This document shows, piece after piece, positions 41,367-58,100 of a stretch of 64,000 nt of DNA (position 1 is its first letter; each line of letters begins with the position of its first letter). The DNA comes from Streptomyces flavidovirens DSM 40150 (lineage in GTDB: Bacteria; Actinomycetota; Actinomycetes; Streptomycetales; Streptomycetaceae): positions 124,001 to 188,000 of the forward strand of contig NZ_AUBE01000005.1 of the NCBI RefSeq assembly GCF_000429085.1, read 5' to 3'. Position numbers and translations under genes: made by a program. Under the pieces are notes generated by a model that was not told the DNA's origin, did no database searches, and saw only the letters and a program-made list of their open reading frames with translations.

Positions 41367-42093
41367 GTCACATACTCCTGTCTCGGGTATTCGGAAAGCC
41401 GACCCCACGCATCCGTACCGGAGTGGAGGTTCCAGTCGGACCGGTCGAGCCGGTCGCCGTAGTACATGCGGGCAGGGGCGCCCCTGAATGGCGCGGGCTC
41501 CCGGAATGCGGACGGTGAGAGATTCCTGGCGATGGTGCTGGGATCGATCGTGACTGCCGCATGCCCCCACCCTCGTCTGCCTTACGGACGCTTGTCTTGT
41601 ACGAATGTTCCGTGGCTCGCCCACGCGAGGTCGTCTCCTGCCAGCTCTGGGTCACTGGCCAGCGTCGCCGGCGTCAGTCCCATTCGACGTCGAGCGCCAG
41701 GTCCTCGATCCGCACACAGCCGCGGTTTACGCCGATCCGGTCCCGGGCCCACGCCACCTCCGGGTCCACAGGTGACCCGGTCCGCGTCGCCCGAGCTCAG
41801 CGCATCACCGCAGGGCAGCCTCTACCGCGGTGCTGAAGATTGACGTTCCGATCAGGTGGCTCAAGAGCGGTTTGGGAATCCTCGCATTCATGCCTGCCCA
41901 TTGGGGTGTGTCCACCGGAAGGGTCTTCCCAAAGGGCCGCTTGCCTCCGAGAGGGCGTCTGCGGCGCGATTTCGACGGCTGGATTGTGCAGAGGGTGGGC
42001 AAGATGCAGCGGACCTATATGCATTTCTCAATGAGCGGTGCGGCAGCAATGGCTTGCGGCTAGCCTCTGCCGAGGTGTCGAACGAGGGGGACT
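41367..42093. other. Intergenic region with one regulator fragment
   Basis: The gap of 727 bases between the divergent SDR gene and the four-gene membrane operon has no intact gene. Apart from the AraC-like piece noted separately, I see only short frames without ribosome sites. The promoter of the membrane operon should lie near its right end. Confidence 0.45.
41674..41774 (-). pseudogene. Possible AraC-type regulator fragment
   Basis: The minus strand reads VDPEVAWARDRIGVNRGCVR followed by IEDLALDVEWD and a stop. The pattern WA-x-x-R-x-G-x-VR-x-x-DLA-x-x-V-W is that of the first helix-turn-helix of AraC-family proteins, where S-R-R-H-L would come next. Only about 33 codons remain. The call is tentative. 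Confidence 0.3.
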
Positions 42094-42438
42094 GTGACTG
42101 TGGAACCAGACAATGGCGCGGAGTTAGCCGACGGCGCACCACGCCCGCAGGTGCGATTACTGATGATCGCCGCGGCGATCGGCGCAGTGGCGTTAGGGGC
42201 GTCCCTCGTGATCCAGTCCGCCGGACTCATCGATCCCGAGCCACCCCGGATGCCGAGTCTGCCGTCTCTCTCGCCGGAGGTGCCAAACGCCCCGTCCGGC
42301 CTCCCCACCGAACCAGGCGACCCGCCGTCGCTGCCGACCGAGTTCCCCTCCTCCTGGCCCAGCGGGCTTCCCTCGGGCTTCCCTACGGACCTTGAGCTGC
42401 CCACCGACCTGCCCAGTCTGCCGGGGGATGCCACATGA
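42094..42438 (+). CDS. Small membrane protein with Pro/Ser/Leu-rich tail
   Basis: The first gene of a four-gene operon, 114 residues. One TM helix (RLLMIAAAIGAVALGASLVI, near residues 21-40) is followed by a low-complexity extracellular tail built from repeated LPSLP/LPTEFPSS/GLPSG units to the C-terminus. The GTG start at 42094 follows GAGGGGGA. Three TTA leucine codons occur (42124, 42157, 42193), very rare in Streptomyces and dependent on the bldA tRNA. The stop overlaps the next start (ATGA). The function is unknown; the tail suggests a spacer across the wall. Confidence 0.75.
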   Translation: MTVEPDNGAELADGAPRPQVRLLMIAAAIGAVALGASLVIQSAGLIDPEPPRMPSLPSLSPEVPNAPSGLPTEPGDPPSLPTEFPSSWPSGLPSGFPTDLELPTDLPSLPGDAT

Positions 42439-43964
42439 CCGAGAGTCTGTCGGCCGGTGGACCGGCCCGTACCGCCCCAGCCGCCTTAGGGCTTGAGCAT
42501 GCCGATGAGGTGGCCCGTGCACGGGCCCTGCTGGTGGTCCGGCTGGCGATCGGGTTGTACCTGGTCGAGGTGCTGCTCAACCTCGCCCGGCCACGGATCG
42601 CGCCGAACGAGCCGTCGCTGACCATCTTCTGGCAGCTTCCGGGGGAACTGGAACAGGGCCCCCTGGAATCGCTCGGCTCTCTCTTCGCCATCCCGCGGGC
42701 CGCCTTCTGGCTGGTGCTCGCGGGCATCGCGGTGGGCATCGTCCTTCAGATCATCGCCGTGCGCAGACCTCCGGAGGGCCGCCAGGCCACCGTCCTCACC
42801 TGGGCCACCCTGGCCACGCTTGTGGGCTCGTTCGCGCTGTTCTCTCTGGTTGTCCTGGCCGGCGCTCCTCTGATCGCTCTCGCGTGTGTTCCCAGCAGTG
42901 CTTTCGCCCTGTGGCTGGTGTACCGGTCCCAACGGTTCGCCTGGCTTCCGGTGCCGATGCTGCTCACGGCATTCGGCTGGGGAGCGCTGATCCAGTTCGG
43001 TCTCGGCCGTGCCTTCACCGGTCTGGCGTACGGAACCATCAACGGCTACCTGAACAAAGGCATGGAAGGCGGGCTCACTGCCCGGCTCGGTGATTCCTAT
43101 CGGGTGCTCGACTACACGCTGCTGCATTTGAGTTTCGTCAACCAACTGGCGGCCGCGATCGGCATCGTGCTGCTGATCCTGATGTTCCGGCACCGCGTCA
43201 CCGACGTCGTGACAGGTCTCGTGATCGGCGCTGCCACCGGGCTCGGCTACAACTGCAGCGAGAGCGTGCTGTTCATCCAGCTGTGGGGCATCCTGGGCAC
43301 CTTCAATGGCGCGACGGGCGGCTTCGAGTACTGGATCCGCCAGTCGGTTGCCCTGTTCGGCGGGCAGGTCGCCTTCGGCGCACTCGTCGGGGCGGGGATC
43401 GGGCTGGCGGCCCAGGCACGGCGGCGCTCGCAACGCGTGAGGATCGTCGTGGCCACGTTGGTGGCGGCGACCGGTGGGGCAGTGGCCACCGAGGTATGCG
43501 CGGCCTGGTTGTCCAAGATGGCCCGCGACCACGTCGACATCGGCTCGACGCTCGACACCCTGGTGATCTCTCCGTCCCTCTGGATCGCCCCCCAGGTGCC
43601 ATTCCTCGTGGTGTGCGTGTTGCTGCTGAGGTCCGGGTTGCGGGTACGCCTGGGTGCTGCCCGTACCGCCGTCAAGAACGAGGCGGCAGCGGACGGTGGT
43701 GCGATCACGGAACGTGAGGCCCCGTTCCTGGCTGATCCGGCGCTGCGGTTCTGGACCGTGGTCAGCACATGGCGGCGGCACGGACGGCCCGCCGCCTTGG
43801 CGCTGCGGCGCTTGCAGCGCGCCCAACTGGAGCTGGCCGGCTGGCGCTGGCAGCAGCAGCGCGCCGGTGCGGACGGGACGCCAAACTCTGAAGTGGAGGG
43901 CGAGAAATTGCAGGGAAAGGTTCTCGAACTGCGGGCGGTTATGCACCGGTTGGTGGCGTCATGA
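42435..43964 (+). CDS. Polytopic membrane protein, PrsW-like in parts
   Basis: A 509-residue protein with about ten TM helices and a cytoplasmic C-terminal tail of about 100 residues. The helix pair containing FRHRVTDVVTGLVIGAATGL and GYNCSESVLFIQLWG near residues 250-290 resembles the PrsW-type intramembrane protease region (D-x-x-x-G-x-x-x-G-x-GF-x-x-x-E), but the classic EE motif was not found, so the assignment is weak. It has one TTA codon (42486-42488, codon 18). It overlaps both neighbours by four bases, so the operon makes the four products together. Confidence 0.8.
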   Translation: MTESLSAGGPARTAPAALGLEHADEVARARALLVVRLAIGLYLVEVLLNLARPRIAPNEPSLTIFWQLPGELEQGPLESLGSLFAIPRAAFWLVLAGIAVGIVLQIIAVRRPPEGRQATVLTWATLATLVGSFALFSLVVLAGAPLIALACVPSSAFALWLVYRSQRFAWLPVPMLLTAFGWGALIQFGLGRAFTGLAYGTINGYLNKGMEGGLTARLGDSYRVLDYTLLHLSFVNQLAAAIGIVLLILMFRHRVTDVVTGLVIGAATGLGYNCSESVLFIQLWGILGTFNGATGGFEYWIRQSVALFGGQVAFGALVGAGIGLAAQARRRSQRVRIVVATLVAATGGAVATEVCAAWLSKMARDHVDIGSTLDTLVISPSLWIAPQVPFLVVCVLLLRSGLRVRLGAARTAVKNEAAADGGAITEREAPFLADPALRFWTVVSTWRRHGRPAALALRRLQRAQLELAGWRWQQQRAGADGTPNSEVEGEKLQGKVLELRAVMHRLVAS

Positions 43965-44338
43965 CGCCCCGCGCAGCCGCCGTGGCGGTGCTTCGCGTCG
44001 TCGGGGCCCTTTGCGTCCTGGCCGCCAGCCTCTGCACGCTCCTGCTGACCTCACCATCGGCCTCCGCGTGCGACGTCAGCTACCGGTACACCCCTGAGAT
44101 CAAGTTCGGCGGGTCCGGCCTCGGTGGCGTCAAACCGTGCTCCGCGGGCACCTCGCTGACGGGCACCGCGATCCTCGCCCTCCTGGCCGCCTCCGCTCTC
44201 GCCGCCGCCGGCACCATCGCCTTTCGCAAGGGAAGGGAAACCGCCGAGACCTTCGACGGCCAGGAAGACCCGCTGTCCGGCTATCTGCACCCGACCGAGC
44301 ATGGAACGAGGGGACACGATGCGGACACGTCGCTGTAG
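43961..44338 (+). CDS. Small exported membrane protein of unknown function
   Basis: A 125-residue protein with a signal peptide (VLRVVGALCVLAASLCTLLL, cleavage near SASA at residue 36), a short extracellular domain with two cysteines (SACDVSYRY and VKPCSAG) that could form a disulfide, a TM helix (ILALLAASALAAAGTIAF near residues 70-87) and an acidic cytoplasmic tail. It overlaps the gene before it (ATGA) and the gene after it by 20 bases. No family was recognised. Confidence 0.75.
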   Translation: MTPRAAAVAVLRVVGALCVLAASLCTLLLTSPSASACDVSYRYTPEIKFGGSGLGGVKPCSAGTSLTGTAILALLAASALAAAGTIAFRKGRETAETFDGQEDPLSGYLHPTEHGTRGHDADTSL

Positions 44339-46430
44339 CCCCGCCGTCCGGCTGGGACGGTTCGGCGCCGCTCTGCTGGCCGTCGCCGTACTGACCGGCC
44401 TGTCGACTCCCACGGCGGTGGCATCCGACACTCCCGCTGCCGGTCAGTCCGCGACCCCCGAGGTCGGCGGGGAGTTCGCAGAGATCGCTCGAGAACTCCT
44501 GGACGATCCGCTCGGCCGAGGTGGCATGAATGCCCACCGGCTTCTCAACATGCAGGACGGCAACCGCAATCTCGCCGTCATCTGGTTCGACCTCACGGGT
44601 TTCCAGGCCTCGCATGTGAAGTCACTTACACGCCAGTTCGGAGAGGCCCCGTCGTACACCGACGGTTACATCGGATACGGCAGACTGTTGAAACCGGAGG
44701 GGAATGAGGCGCTCTACGACCGAATGGCTATCGAGGGCAACGGTCCACTGCTGGAATTCGCCGCGGTCAATGACCCGCGCAAGGACCACTCCGAGGCCAT
44801 CATCTACGAGAAGAGCCTGACCCCGGTCCTTTCACGGCTCGGCATGAGGAACGCGGCCATCCAAAGGTTACTGAAGGCAGGGCGGGGCGGGTTCTCCGAC
44901 CGGGGGCGCTGTCCGGCATGCCTGAAACTGACCAGCGGCATCCCCGCAAAGAACTTCGTGTCCGCGACGCCGTACGAGACCAGGCAGCAAAGAGGTGCGT
45001 CGGCGAACCGGGTGTTCGGCATCACGAGCAAGGCCATCACTCTCCTGAAACGGGAAGAGAAAAAGAAGAAGGCCGAGCCGAAGCAGCCATTGCCGGCCCC
45101 GGGCAACCCGGACACCAACTGCACCGCCATGGGGAGGAGCACGGGACGTCCCGTGCTGGCCATGACCGCGCCCCTTGCCGCCGACGGATGCGGTGAGGGC
45201 AAGAGCGCGCAGCCGGGCGGTCTCGGCCAGGCTCTGACCGGCCCGGCCGGAGCCGACGCCTACGGGGGAGTGGACTTCTCCACGCTGGAGATGCGCTACA
45301 TCTCCGACGGCTCGGACGGGATGCGGTATGCGTACTCCTCCCGGCCCTTGCCCGAGGGCTACCAGCAGGACACCGAGCTGGGGAGGAGAGTGGTGCGAAC
45401 CGCAAGCGCCGATCTGCGGACCTGGCTGGTGCTCGATCCGCAGAAATTCTGGGTCAATCTCAACCCCACGGAACCGGACCGCATCGTGGACTCCGCCCTG
45501 GGACGGACCAACGCCGGCCGCGTCATGCTCGAAGCCGACCTCCAGATGAAGCGCACCCAGGCGAAGATCCTTCACCCCGACTCGGTGACGGGCAAGCGGT
45601 ACTGGCGAGAGCTTCGACCCTCCGCGGACGGCTCCAGCTGTCTCTCCTCCCGGATGTGGATCACCCCCGGACAGGTCGAGGTGCGCGAGGACGGCGGATC
45701 GCTCTACATCCTCAAGGCCCAGCTCGACGTAAAGACAAAGTCCGAGCATATCGACGACCCCTATTCCAAGTCATGCGACGCCGATCCCGTCACGGACGCA
45801 CACAACGAAGACCTGGAACGCACCCTCGTTCTGCCCGAGATCGTGAAAGCGGTCAACACCGCACCGGAGTACGCGCCCCTGCGCCGCGCGTTCATGGCGC
45901 GGATCATCGCGCAATGGGTACGCGAGCGGCACCAGCAGGGGCACCGGACCTCGTTCGACGACCTGATCGATTCCAAGGAACTTGGCCCGTCCGAGCTGGA
46001 CGGAAACTGGCGCCCCAAGGAGGTCTTCGACGACTACGTCCACTCCTACCGCCACCACGAGTTCGACATCACGCGCAAGACCCGTGACGGAGCGAGCGAG
46101 CGCATCACCCGGTACGTGTACGGCGGCGCGGACCTCACGAACGTACAGCTCACCTCCGTCACCGCGCAGGAGATGGACGCGCGGTACCCGCAGCTCGACC
46201 AGTCCGCTCAAACCTCTGCCGGCCGCCCGGTGACCGCAGCCGACGGTTCCATCTGGCTGGGCGGCTCCATCCGTTCCCCGGAGGAGGGCTTCTGGGAGGG
46301 GCTCAAAGACGAGGCTGACAGGCTGACGGACGGAAACGGTCTCGTTCTGGTGGTGCTCCTCTTCGCACTCGGGGCCACTGTGTTCGGCTTCCGGACCCGC
46401 CCACGGCGCGGCAACCGCCCCGCCGCGTAG
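44319..46430 (+). CDS. Large exported, membrane-anchored protein of unknown family
   Basis: A 703-residue protein: signal peptide (residues 1-35, ending TPTAVAS), an extracellular region of about 620 residues, and a single C-terminal TM helix (GLVLVVLLFALGATVFGF) with a basic tail. Features in the ectodomain are a CPAC motif near residue 200, a lysine-rich linker (KREEKKKKAEPK) near residue 245 and a conserved-looking block WVNLNPTEPDRIVDSALGR near residue 382. A further block, SEHIDDPYSKSCDAD, is near residue 480. The ATG at 44319 has GAGGGGA upstream. Codon 184 is TTA (44868-44870). I do not recognise the family. As the largest product of the operon it is probably the working surface component. 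Confidence 0.8.
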   Translation: MRTRRCSPAVRLGRFGAALLAVAVLTGLSTPTAVASDTPAAGQSATPEVGGEFAEIARELLDDPLGRGGMNAHRLLNMQDGNRNLAVIWFDLTGFQASHVKSLTRQFGEAPSYTDGYIGYGRLLKPEGNEALYDRMAIEGNGPLLEFAAVNDPRKDHSEAIIYEKSLTPVLSRLGMRNAAIQRLLKAGRGGFSDRGRCPACLKLTSGIPAKNFVSATPYETRQQRGASANRVFGITSKAITLLKREEKKKKAEPKQPLPAPGNPDTNCTAMGRSTGRPVLAMTAPLAADGCGEGKSAQPGGLGQALTGPAGADAYGGVDFSTLEMRYISDGSDGMRYAYSSRPLPEGYQQDTELGRRVVRTASADLRTWLVLDPQKFWVNLNPTEPDRIVDSALGRTNAGRVMLEADLQMKRTQAKILHPDSVTGKRYWRELRPSADGSSCLSSRMWITPGQVEVREDGGSLYILKAQLDVKTKSEHIDDPYSKSCDADPVTDAHNEDLERTLVLPEIVKAVNTAPEYAPLRRAFMARIIAQWVRERHQQGHRTSFDDLIDSKELGPSELDGNWRPKEVFDDYVHSYRHHEFDITRKTRDGASERITRYVYGGADLTNVQLTSVTAQEMDARYPQLDQSAQTSAGRPVTAADGSIWLGGSIRSPEEGFWEGLKDEADRLTDGNGLVLVVLLFALGATVFGFRTRPRRGNRPAA

Positions 46431-46452
46431 ATCCGGGCCGTTGCCCATGGCC

Positions 46453-46480
46453 GGGCCCGTCCGCTCAGGCGGACGGGCCC
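46453..46480 (+). terminator. Terminator of the four-gene membrane operon
   Basis: A perfect 12-bp stem (GGGCCCGTCCGC at 46453-46464 with 46469-46480) and TCAG loop lie 22 bases after the stop of the last gene. There is no U-run, as is common in streptomycetes. Confidence 0.65.
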
Positions 46481-46570
46481 CGCGCCCTTGACTTGCGTCC
46501 CGTGTCAAAGGGTCCGACAGGGCGCAGGGCGGTACGCGCGGACTTGACACCCCGTGCGGTCTAGGGGAAT

Positions 46571-46589
46571 TTAGGCACGCCTTACCTTA
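46571..46589 (+). promoter_or_regulatory. Iron box (DmdR/IdeR type) upstream of ornithine hydroxylase
   Basis: TTAGGCACGCCTTACCTTA matches 13 of 19 positions of the actinobacterial iron box TTAGGTTAGGCTCACCTAA, including TTAGG and ACCT. It sits 70 bases before the hydroxylase start and overlaps a -10-like TTAGTAT. Repression in iron-replete cells is expected. Confidence 0.7.
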
Positions 46590-46658
46590 GTATCCAGTCT
46601 TTGATTGTGGCCGTGTGGTGCGCGGTCGCTCAGTCGTACGATCGATGGAAGGACCAGC

Positions 46659-48023
46659 ATGTCGGGACGCCGCGAGGACAGCGGCCAGGCCGAGGGCGCC
46701 GCCCGGGACCTGGTCGGCATAGGTTTCGGTCCGTCGAATCTGGCTCTGGCCATCGCCGTCGCCGACCACAATCGCCGCGACCCCGAACGAGCGCTGCAGG
46801 CACGTTTCGTGGAGCAGCAGGAGCGCTTCGGCTGGCACCGCGGCATGCTCCTGGAGGGGGCGACCATGCAGGTCTCCTTCCTCAAGGACCTGGTCACCAT
46901 GCGTGACCCCAGCAGCCGCTTCTCCTTCCTGATGTACCTTCAGGACCGCGGACGGCTGGCCGACTTCATCAACCAGAAGACGTTCTTCCCCACCCGGATC
47001 GAGTTCCACGACTACTTCGAGTGGTGCGCCGCCGAGTTCGGCGACAGCGTCGACTACGGACGGCGGGTCACCGAGATCCGCCCCGTGCGCAACGGAGACC
47101 GCGTCGAGGCCGTGGACGTCGTGTCGGAGAGCGTGTCCGACCCGGCCGACCGGGAGGTGCTCCGGGCCCTCAACGTCGTCGTCGGCACCGGTCTCAAGCC
47201 CCGCCTCCCCGAAGGCGTGACCCAGGGCGAACACGTCTGGCACACCCGCGACCTGCTCTTCCGCGCACCGCAGTTGACGGACCTCCGGCACCGCCGGTTC
47301 GTCGTGGTGGGTGCCGGACAGTCCGCCGCCGAAGCCGTCGACTACCTGCACCGGACCTTCCCGGACGCGGAGGTCAACGCGGTCTTCACCCGCTACGGCT
47401 ACAGCCCCGCCGACGACAGCCCCTTCGCCAACCGCATCTTCGACCCCTCCGCGGTCGACGACTTCTTCACCGCGCCGGAGAACGTCAAGCAGGACCTCGA
47501 CGGCTACCACCGCAACACCAACTACTCCGTGGTCGACGGCGACCTCATCACGCAGCTGTACCGCACGCACTACCAGGAGAGGGTCAGCGGCCGGGAACGC
47601 CTGCGGTTCCTCAACACCACCGAGCTCGGCGGTGTCGAGGCCCTGCCCGACGGCGCCCGCGTCCTGGTCCGCTCGCTGACGACGGGCCAGCAGGAGACCC
47701 TGGACTGCGACGCCGTGGTCATGGCCACCGGCTACCGGCCGGTCGACCCGCGCGACCTCCTCGGCGACCTCGCCGCCGCCTGCCTCACCGACGAGCGGGG
47801 CCGGGTGCGGGTGGACCGCGACCACCGCGTGCTGATGAGCGACCACGTGGACGTCGGCGTCTACCTCCAGGGCGGCACCGAGCACACGCACGGCGTCACG
47901 TCCTCGCTGCTGTCCACCCTGGCCGTTCGCTCCGGCGAGATCGCCGACTCCCTCCTGCTGCGCCGTACCGCCCAGGCATTGCGCGCCGACCGTGGCCGGG
48001 AGATCGACGCGCTGCTCGGCTGA
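46659..48023 (+). CDS. L-ornithine N5-monooxygenase (SidA/IucD family)
   Basis: Makes N5-hydroxyornithine for hydroxamate siderophores using FAD and NADPH. The 454-residue protein has the FAD motif GIGFGPSNLALAIAV near residue 20, the substrate loop SFLKDLVTMRDPSSRFSFL near residue 72, the NADPH motif VVGAGQSAAEAVDYL near residue 215 and ATGYRP near residue 355. A YSPADDSPFANRIFDP block near residue 250 is typical of the ornithine-specific branch. The ATG at 46659 is preceded by GGAAGGA. An iron box lies upstream. It converges on the NRPS genes, which would use its product; a lysine substrate is the less likely alternative. Confidence 0.93.
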   Translation: MSGRREDSGQAEGAARDLVGIGFGPSNLALAIAVADHNRRDPERALQARFVEQQERFGWHRGMLLEGATMQVSFLKDLVTMRDPSSRFSFLMYLQDRGRLADFINQKTFFPTRIEFHDYFEWCAAEFGDSVDYGRRVTEIRPVRNGDRVEAVDVVSESVSDPADREVLRALNVVVGTGLKPRLPEGVTQGEHVWHTRDLLFRAPQLTDLRHRRFVVVGAGQSAAEAVDYLHRTFPDAEVNAVFTRYGYSPADDSPFANRIFDPSAVDDFFTAPENVKQDLDGYHRNTNYSVVDGDLITQLYRTHYQERVSGRERLRFLNTTELGGVEALPDGARVLVRSLTTGQQETLDCDAVVMATGYRPVDPRDLLGDLAAACLTDERGRVRVDRDHRVLMSDHVDVGVYLQGGTEHTHGVTSSLLSTLAVRSGEIADSLLLRRTAQALRADRGREIDALLG

Positions 48024-48041
48024 CCGGCACGCGCCCCTGAT

Positions 48042-48092
48042 GCGAGGAGGCCGCCCTCCCCACCCTTACGGGCGGGAGGGCGGCCTCCTCGC
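48042..48092. terminator. Bidirectional terminator between hydroxylase and NRPS
   Basis: A perfect 19-bp stem (GCGAGGAGGCCGCCCTCCC at 48042-48060 with 48074-48092) around a 13-nt loop separates two convergent genes. It is among the most stable hairpins in the window. Confidence 0.8.
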
Positions 48093-48098
48093 GTATGC

Positions 48099-55099
<7,001 letters not shown>

Positions 55100-55103
<4 letters not shown>

Positions 55104-58100
55104 GAAAGCCTCCAGTCGGCTTCGAAGTCGTCGATCTCGTCCTGGGAGAGGGAGATCAGGGAGAGGTCGGAAGGCGTCCAGCCCCCCGCGTCGGGCCGGT
55201 CGGTGTGCTCCACCAGAGCCGCCAGGTACGCCAGCCAGCCGTCGGCGAGCGACCGGACGACATCCGCGTCCAGGGCCTCGCCCGCGTACGACCAGGTGGC
55301 GCTCAGCCTGGGCCCACCGGGGGCGGCGGCCACATGGACGTCGATCTCCAGGGCGTGCGCGAGCGGCAGCGCCGGGTCGACGCCGTGGAACAAACCCTCG
55401 TCACCGGCGACCGGCTGCCACGGGCTCTCCGCGTCGCCGGAACCGAACCGCCCCAGGTAGTTGAAGCAGATCTCGGGCACGGGCAGCGCGGCCAGACGCT
55501 CCGCGGTCCCGGGGTTGAGGTGGCGCAGCGCGCCGAACCCCAGACCGCCGTCGCCCACGGCCCGCAGCCGCTCCTTGACCGCCTTCAGCGCCAGGCCCGC
55601 GGCGGGACCGCCCGCACGCGCCTCGGCGAGGTCGACGGGACCGGGGTCCAGCCGTACCGGGTGGACGGTGGTGAACCACCCGACGGTCTGCGCCAGGTCG
55701 ACTCCCTCGGCGACCGTCTCCTCGCGGCCGTGGCCCTCCAACTGCACGCTCACGCCCGCGTCCGCGACTCCCGCGAGGCGACGGTGGTCGGCGACGGCGA
55801 GGGCCAGCGCGGTGAGCAGGACGTCCTCGACGTTCGCGTGGAACGCCGCGGGCACCCGGGTCAGCAGCGCCTCGGTCTCCTCGGCGTCCACGGACACGGT
55901 GTGCCTGCTGGAGGTCGCGGAGGTGTCCCGGACCGGGTCCAGCGCACGGCCGGACAGCGGCGTCCCGCCGCCGCTCAGGGCACGCGCCCAGTCGTCGGCC
56001 TGCCGGACGGTCTCCTCGCGCCGGGCGTACGCGCGCAGCAGCTCGCTCCAGGCACGCAGTGAGGTGCCGGTGGGCGGGGCCTGTTCGCCGCGCCACGCGG
56101 CGTCGAGGTCCGCGCACAGGACCCGCCAGGAGACACCGTCGACCACCAGGTGGTGGATGACTAGGACGAGACGGTTCTCCGGCTCCCACCACACCGCCTG
56201 CACCATGACGCCGGACTCGGGACGCAACCGGTCCCTGGCGGCGGCGGCCTCGGTCGCGGGGTCCGCCCCGGCGCGCCGCAGCACGTCCCCGGCCCGTACC
56301 GCACCGGGCGCCGGGGCGTCCAGCTCCCAGGTGCCGTCGGCCGCGCGCACCAGACGGGCACGCAGCGCGGGATGCCGGTCGAGCACCGACTGGAGGACGG
56401 CGGTGAGTTGTTCGTACGTCAGCCCGGCCGGGGTGCACAGGGTCATGCCCTGGCTGTAGCCGTCGATGGAGGCGGCGGTGGCGGTGGGGTCCGATTCGGC
56501 GAGCTCCCGCAGCCACGCCATGATCGGCGTCTCCGGCACCCGGCCCACACCGTCGTCGGACGTACGGTCCGGCGCCGTCTGCGCCGGTTGGGCGACGGCG
56601 GCCAGGGCGGCCGGCGTCTGGTGGCGGAAGACGTCACGGGGGCCGAGCTTCCAGCCCGCCGCGCGGGCGCGGCTCACGAGCTGGAGGGAGATGATGCTGT
56701 CCCCGCCCAGCTCGAAGAAGTTGCCGTCGGCGTCCACCGTCTCCTGGCCGAGCAGGGCGGCGAACAGCTCGCAGAACAGCTTCTCCGCGTCGGTGACGGG
56801 TGCCCGCCCCCTGCTCTGCTCGGGCAGTTCGGGCACCGGCAGCGCGGCACGGTCCACCTTGCGGTTGGCCGACTGCGGCAGCCGCTCCATGGGCACCCAC
56901 AGCGAGGGCACCATGTGCTCCGGCAGCAGGGCCGCCGCGTGGGCGCGCCACACGTCGGTGCCGGCCGCGTGGCCCGGTGCGGGCACCACGTACGCGACCA
57001 GGCGGCGCGATCCCGGCAAGTCGTCGCGGGCGATCACCGCGACCTCCGCGACGCTCTCGTGCCGTCCGAGGACGGCCTCGATCTCGCCCGGCTCGATGCG
57101 GAAACCGCGGATCTTCACCTGGTGGTCGGCCCGGCCCAGGCACTCCAGCTCGCCGTCGGCGGTCCAGCGCGCCAGGTCGCCCGTGCGGTACATCCGGGAC
57201 CCCGGCGGGCCGGACGGGTCGGCGGTGAACCGCTCGGCGGTCAGCGCGGGCCGGCCAAGGTATCCACGGGCCAGACCGGCGCCCGCGAGGTACAGCTCAC
57301 CCGTGACGCCCGGCGGCACGGGCCGCAGTCGGTCGTCCAGCACGTACGCCGTGGCGCCCCTGATGGGCCGTCCGATACGGGGCGCACCCTCACCGGTGAC
57401 ACGGGCGACGACCGAGTCCACGGTGCACTCGGTCGGACCGTAGAAGTTGTACGCCGTCGTCGCCGGGTGCGCGCCGAGCTCCCGCCACAGCGAGTCCGGC
57501 ATGGCGTCCGCGCCGGGCCCCAGCAGGGCGGGCCGGTGCCTGCCCTCGTCCAGCAGCCCGTGCTTGATGAGCTGTTGGAGATGAGCGGGGGTGAGGTCGA
57601 GGTAGTCGACGCGCTCCCTGGCGACGTACGCGGCCACCGCCTCGGCGTCCGGGTACGTCGACTCGTCCAGGACGTGCAGCTCGTGCCCGCCCACCATCAG
57701 CAACACCGGGTCGAGCGAGGCGTCGAAGGCGAACGAGGCGATGTGTCCGACCCGCAGCCGGCGTCCGCCGGCCTCGGGCACCTCGGGCGGGAACAGCGTC
57801 GAGGTGTGCGCCGCGTACAGGTTGGCGAGGTTCGCGTGGGTCACCACCACCCCCTTGGGGCGTCCGGTGGAGCCCGAGGTGTAGATGACGTACGCGGCAT
57901 CGCCGGGCCCGGCCTGCGCCAGGGTGACCGGCGCCGCCGGCTCCTCCGCGTACACGACGTCCACAAGGACCACGGGGAGGTCCGGCCGGCGGGGGAGGGT
58001 CCGGGCCAGTTCACGGGTGGTGAGCAGGCACACGGGCCGGGCGTCGTCCAGGGTCTGCGCCAGCCGCTCCTCCGGGTAGTTCGGGTCCAGCGGCAGGAAC

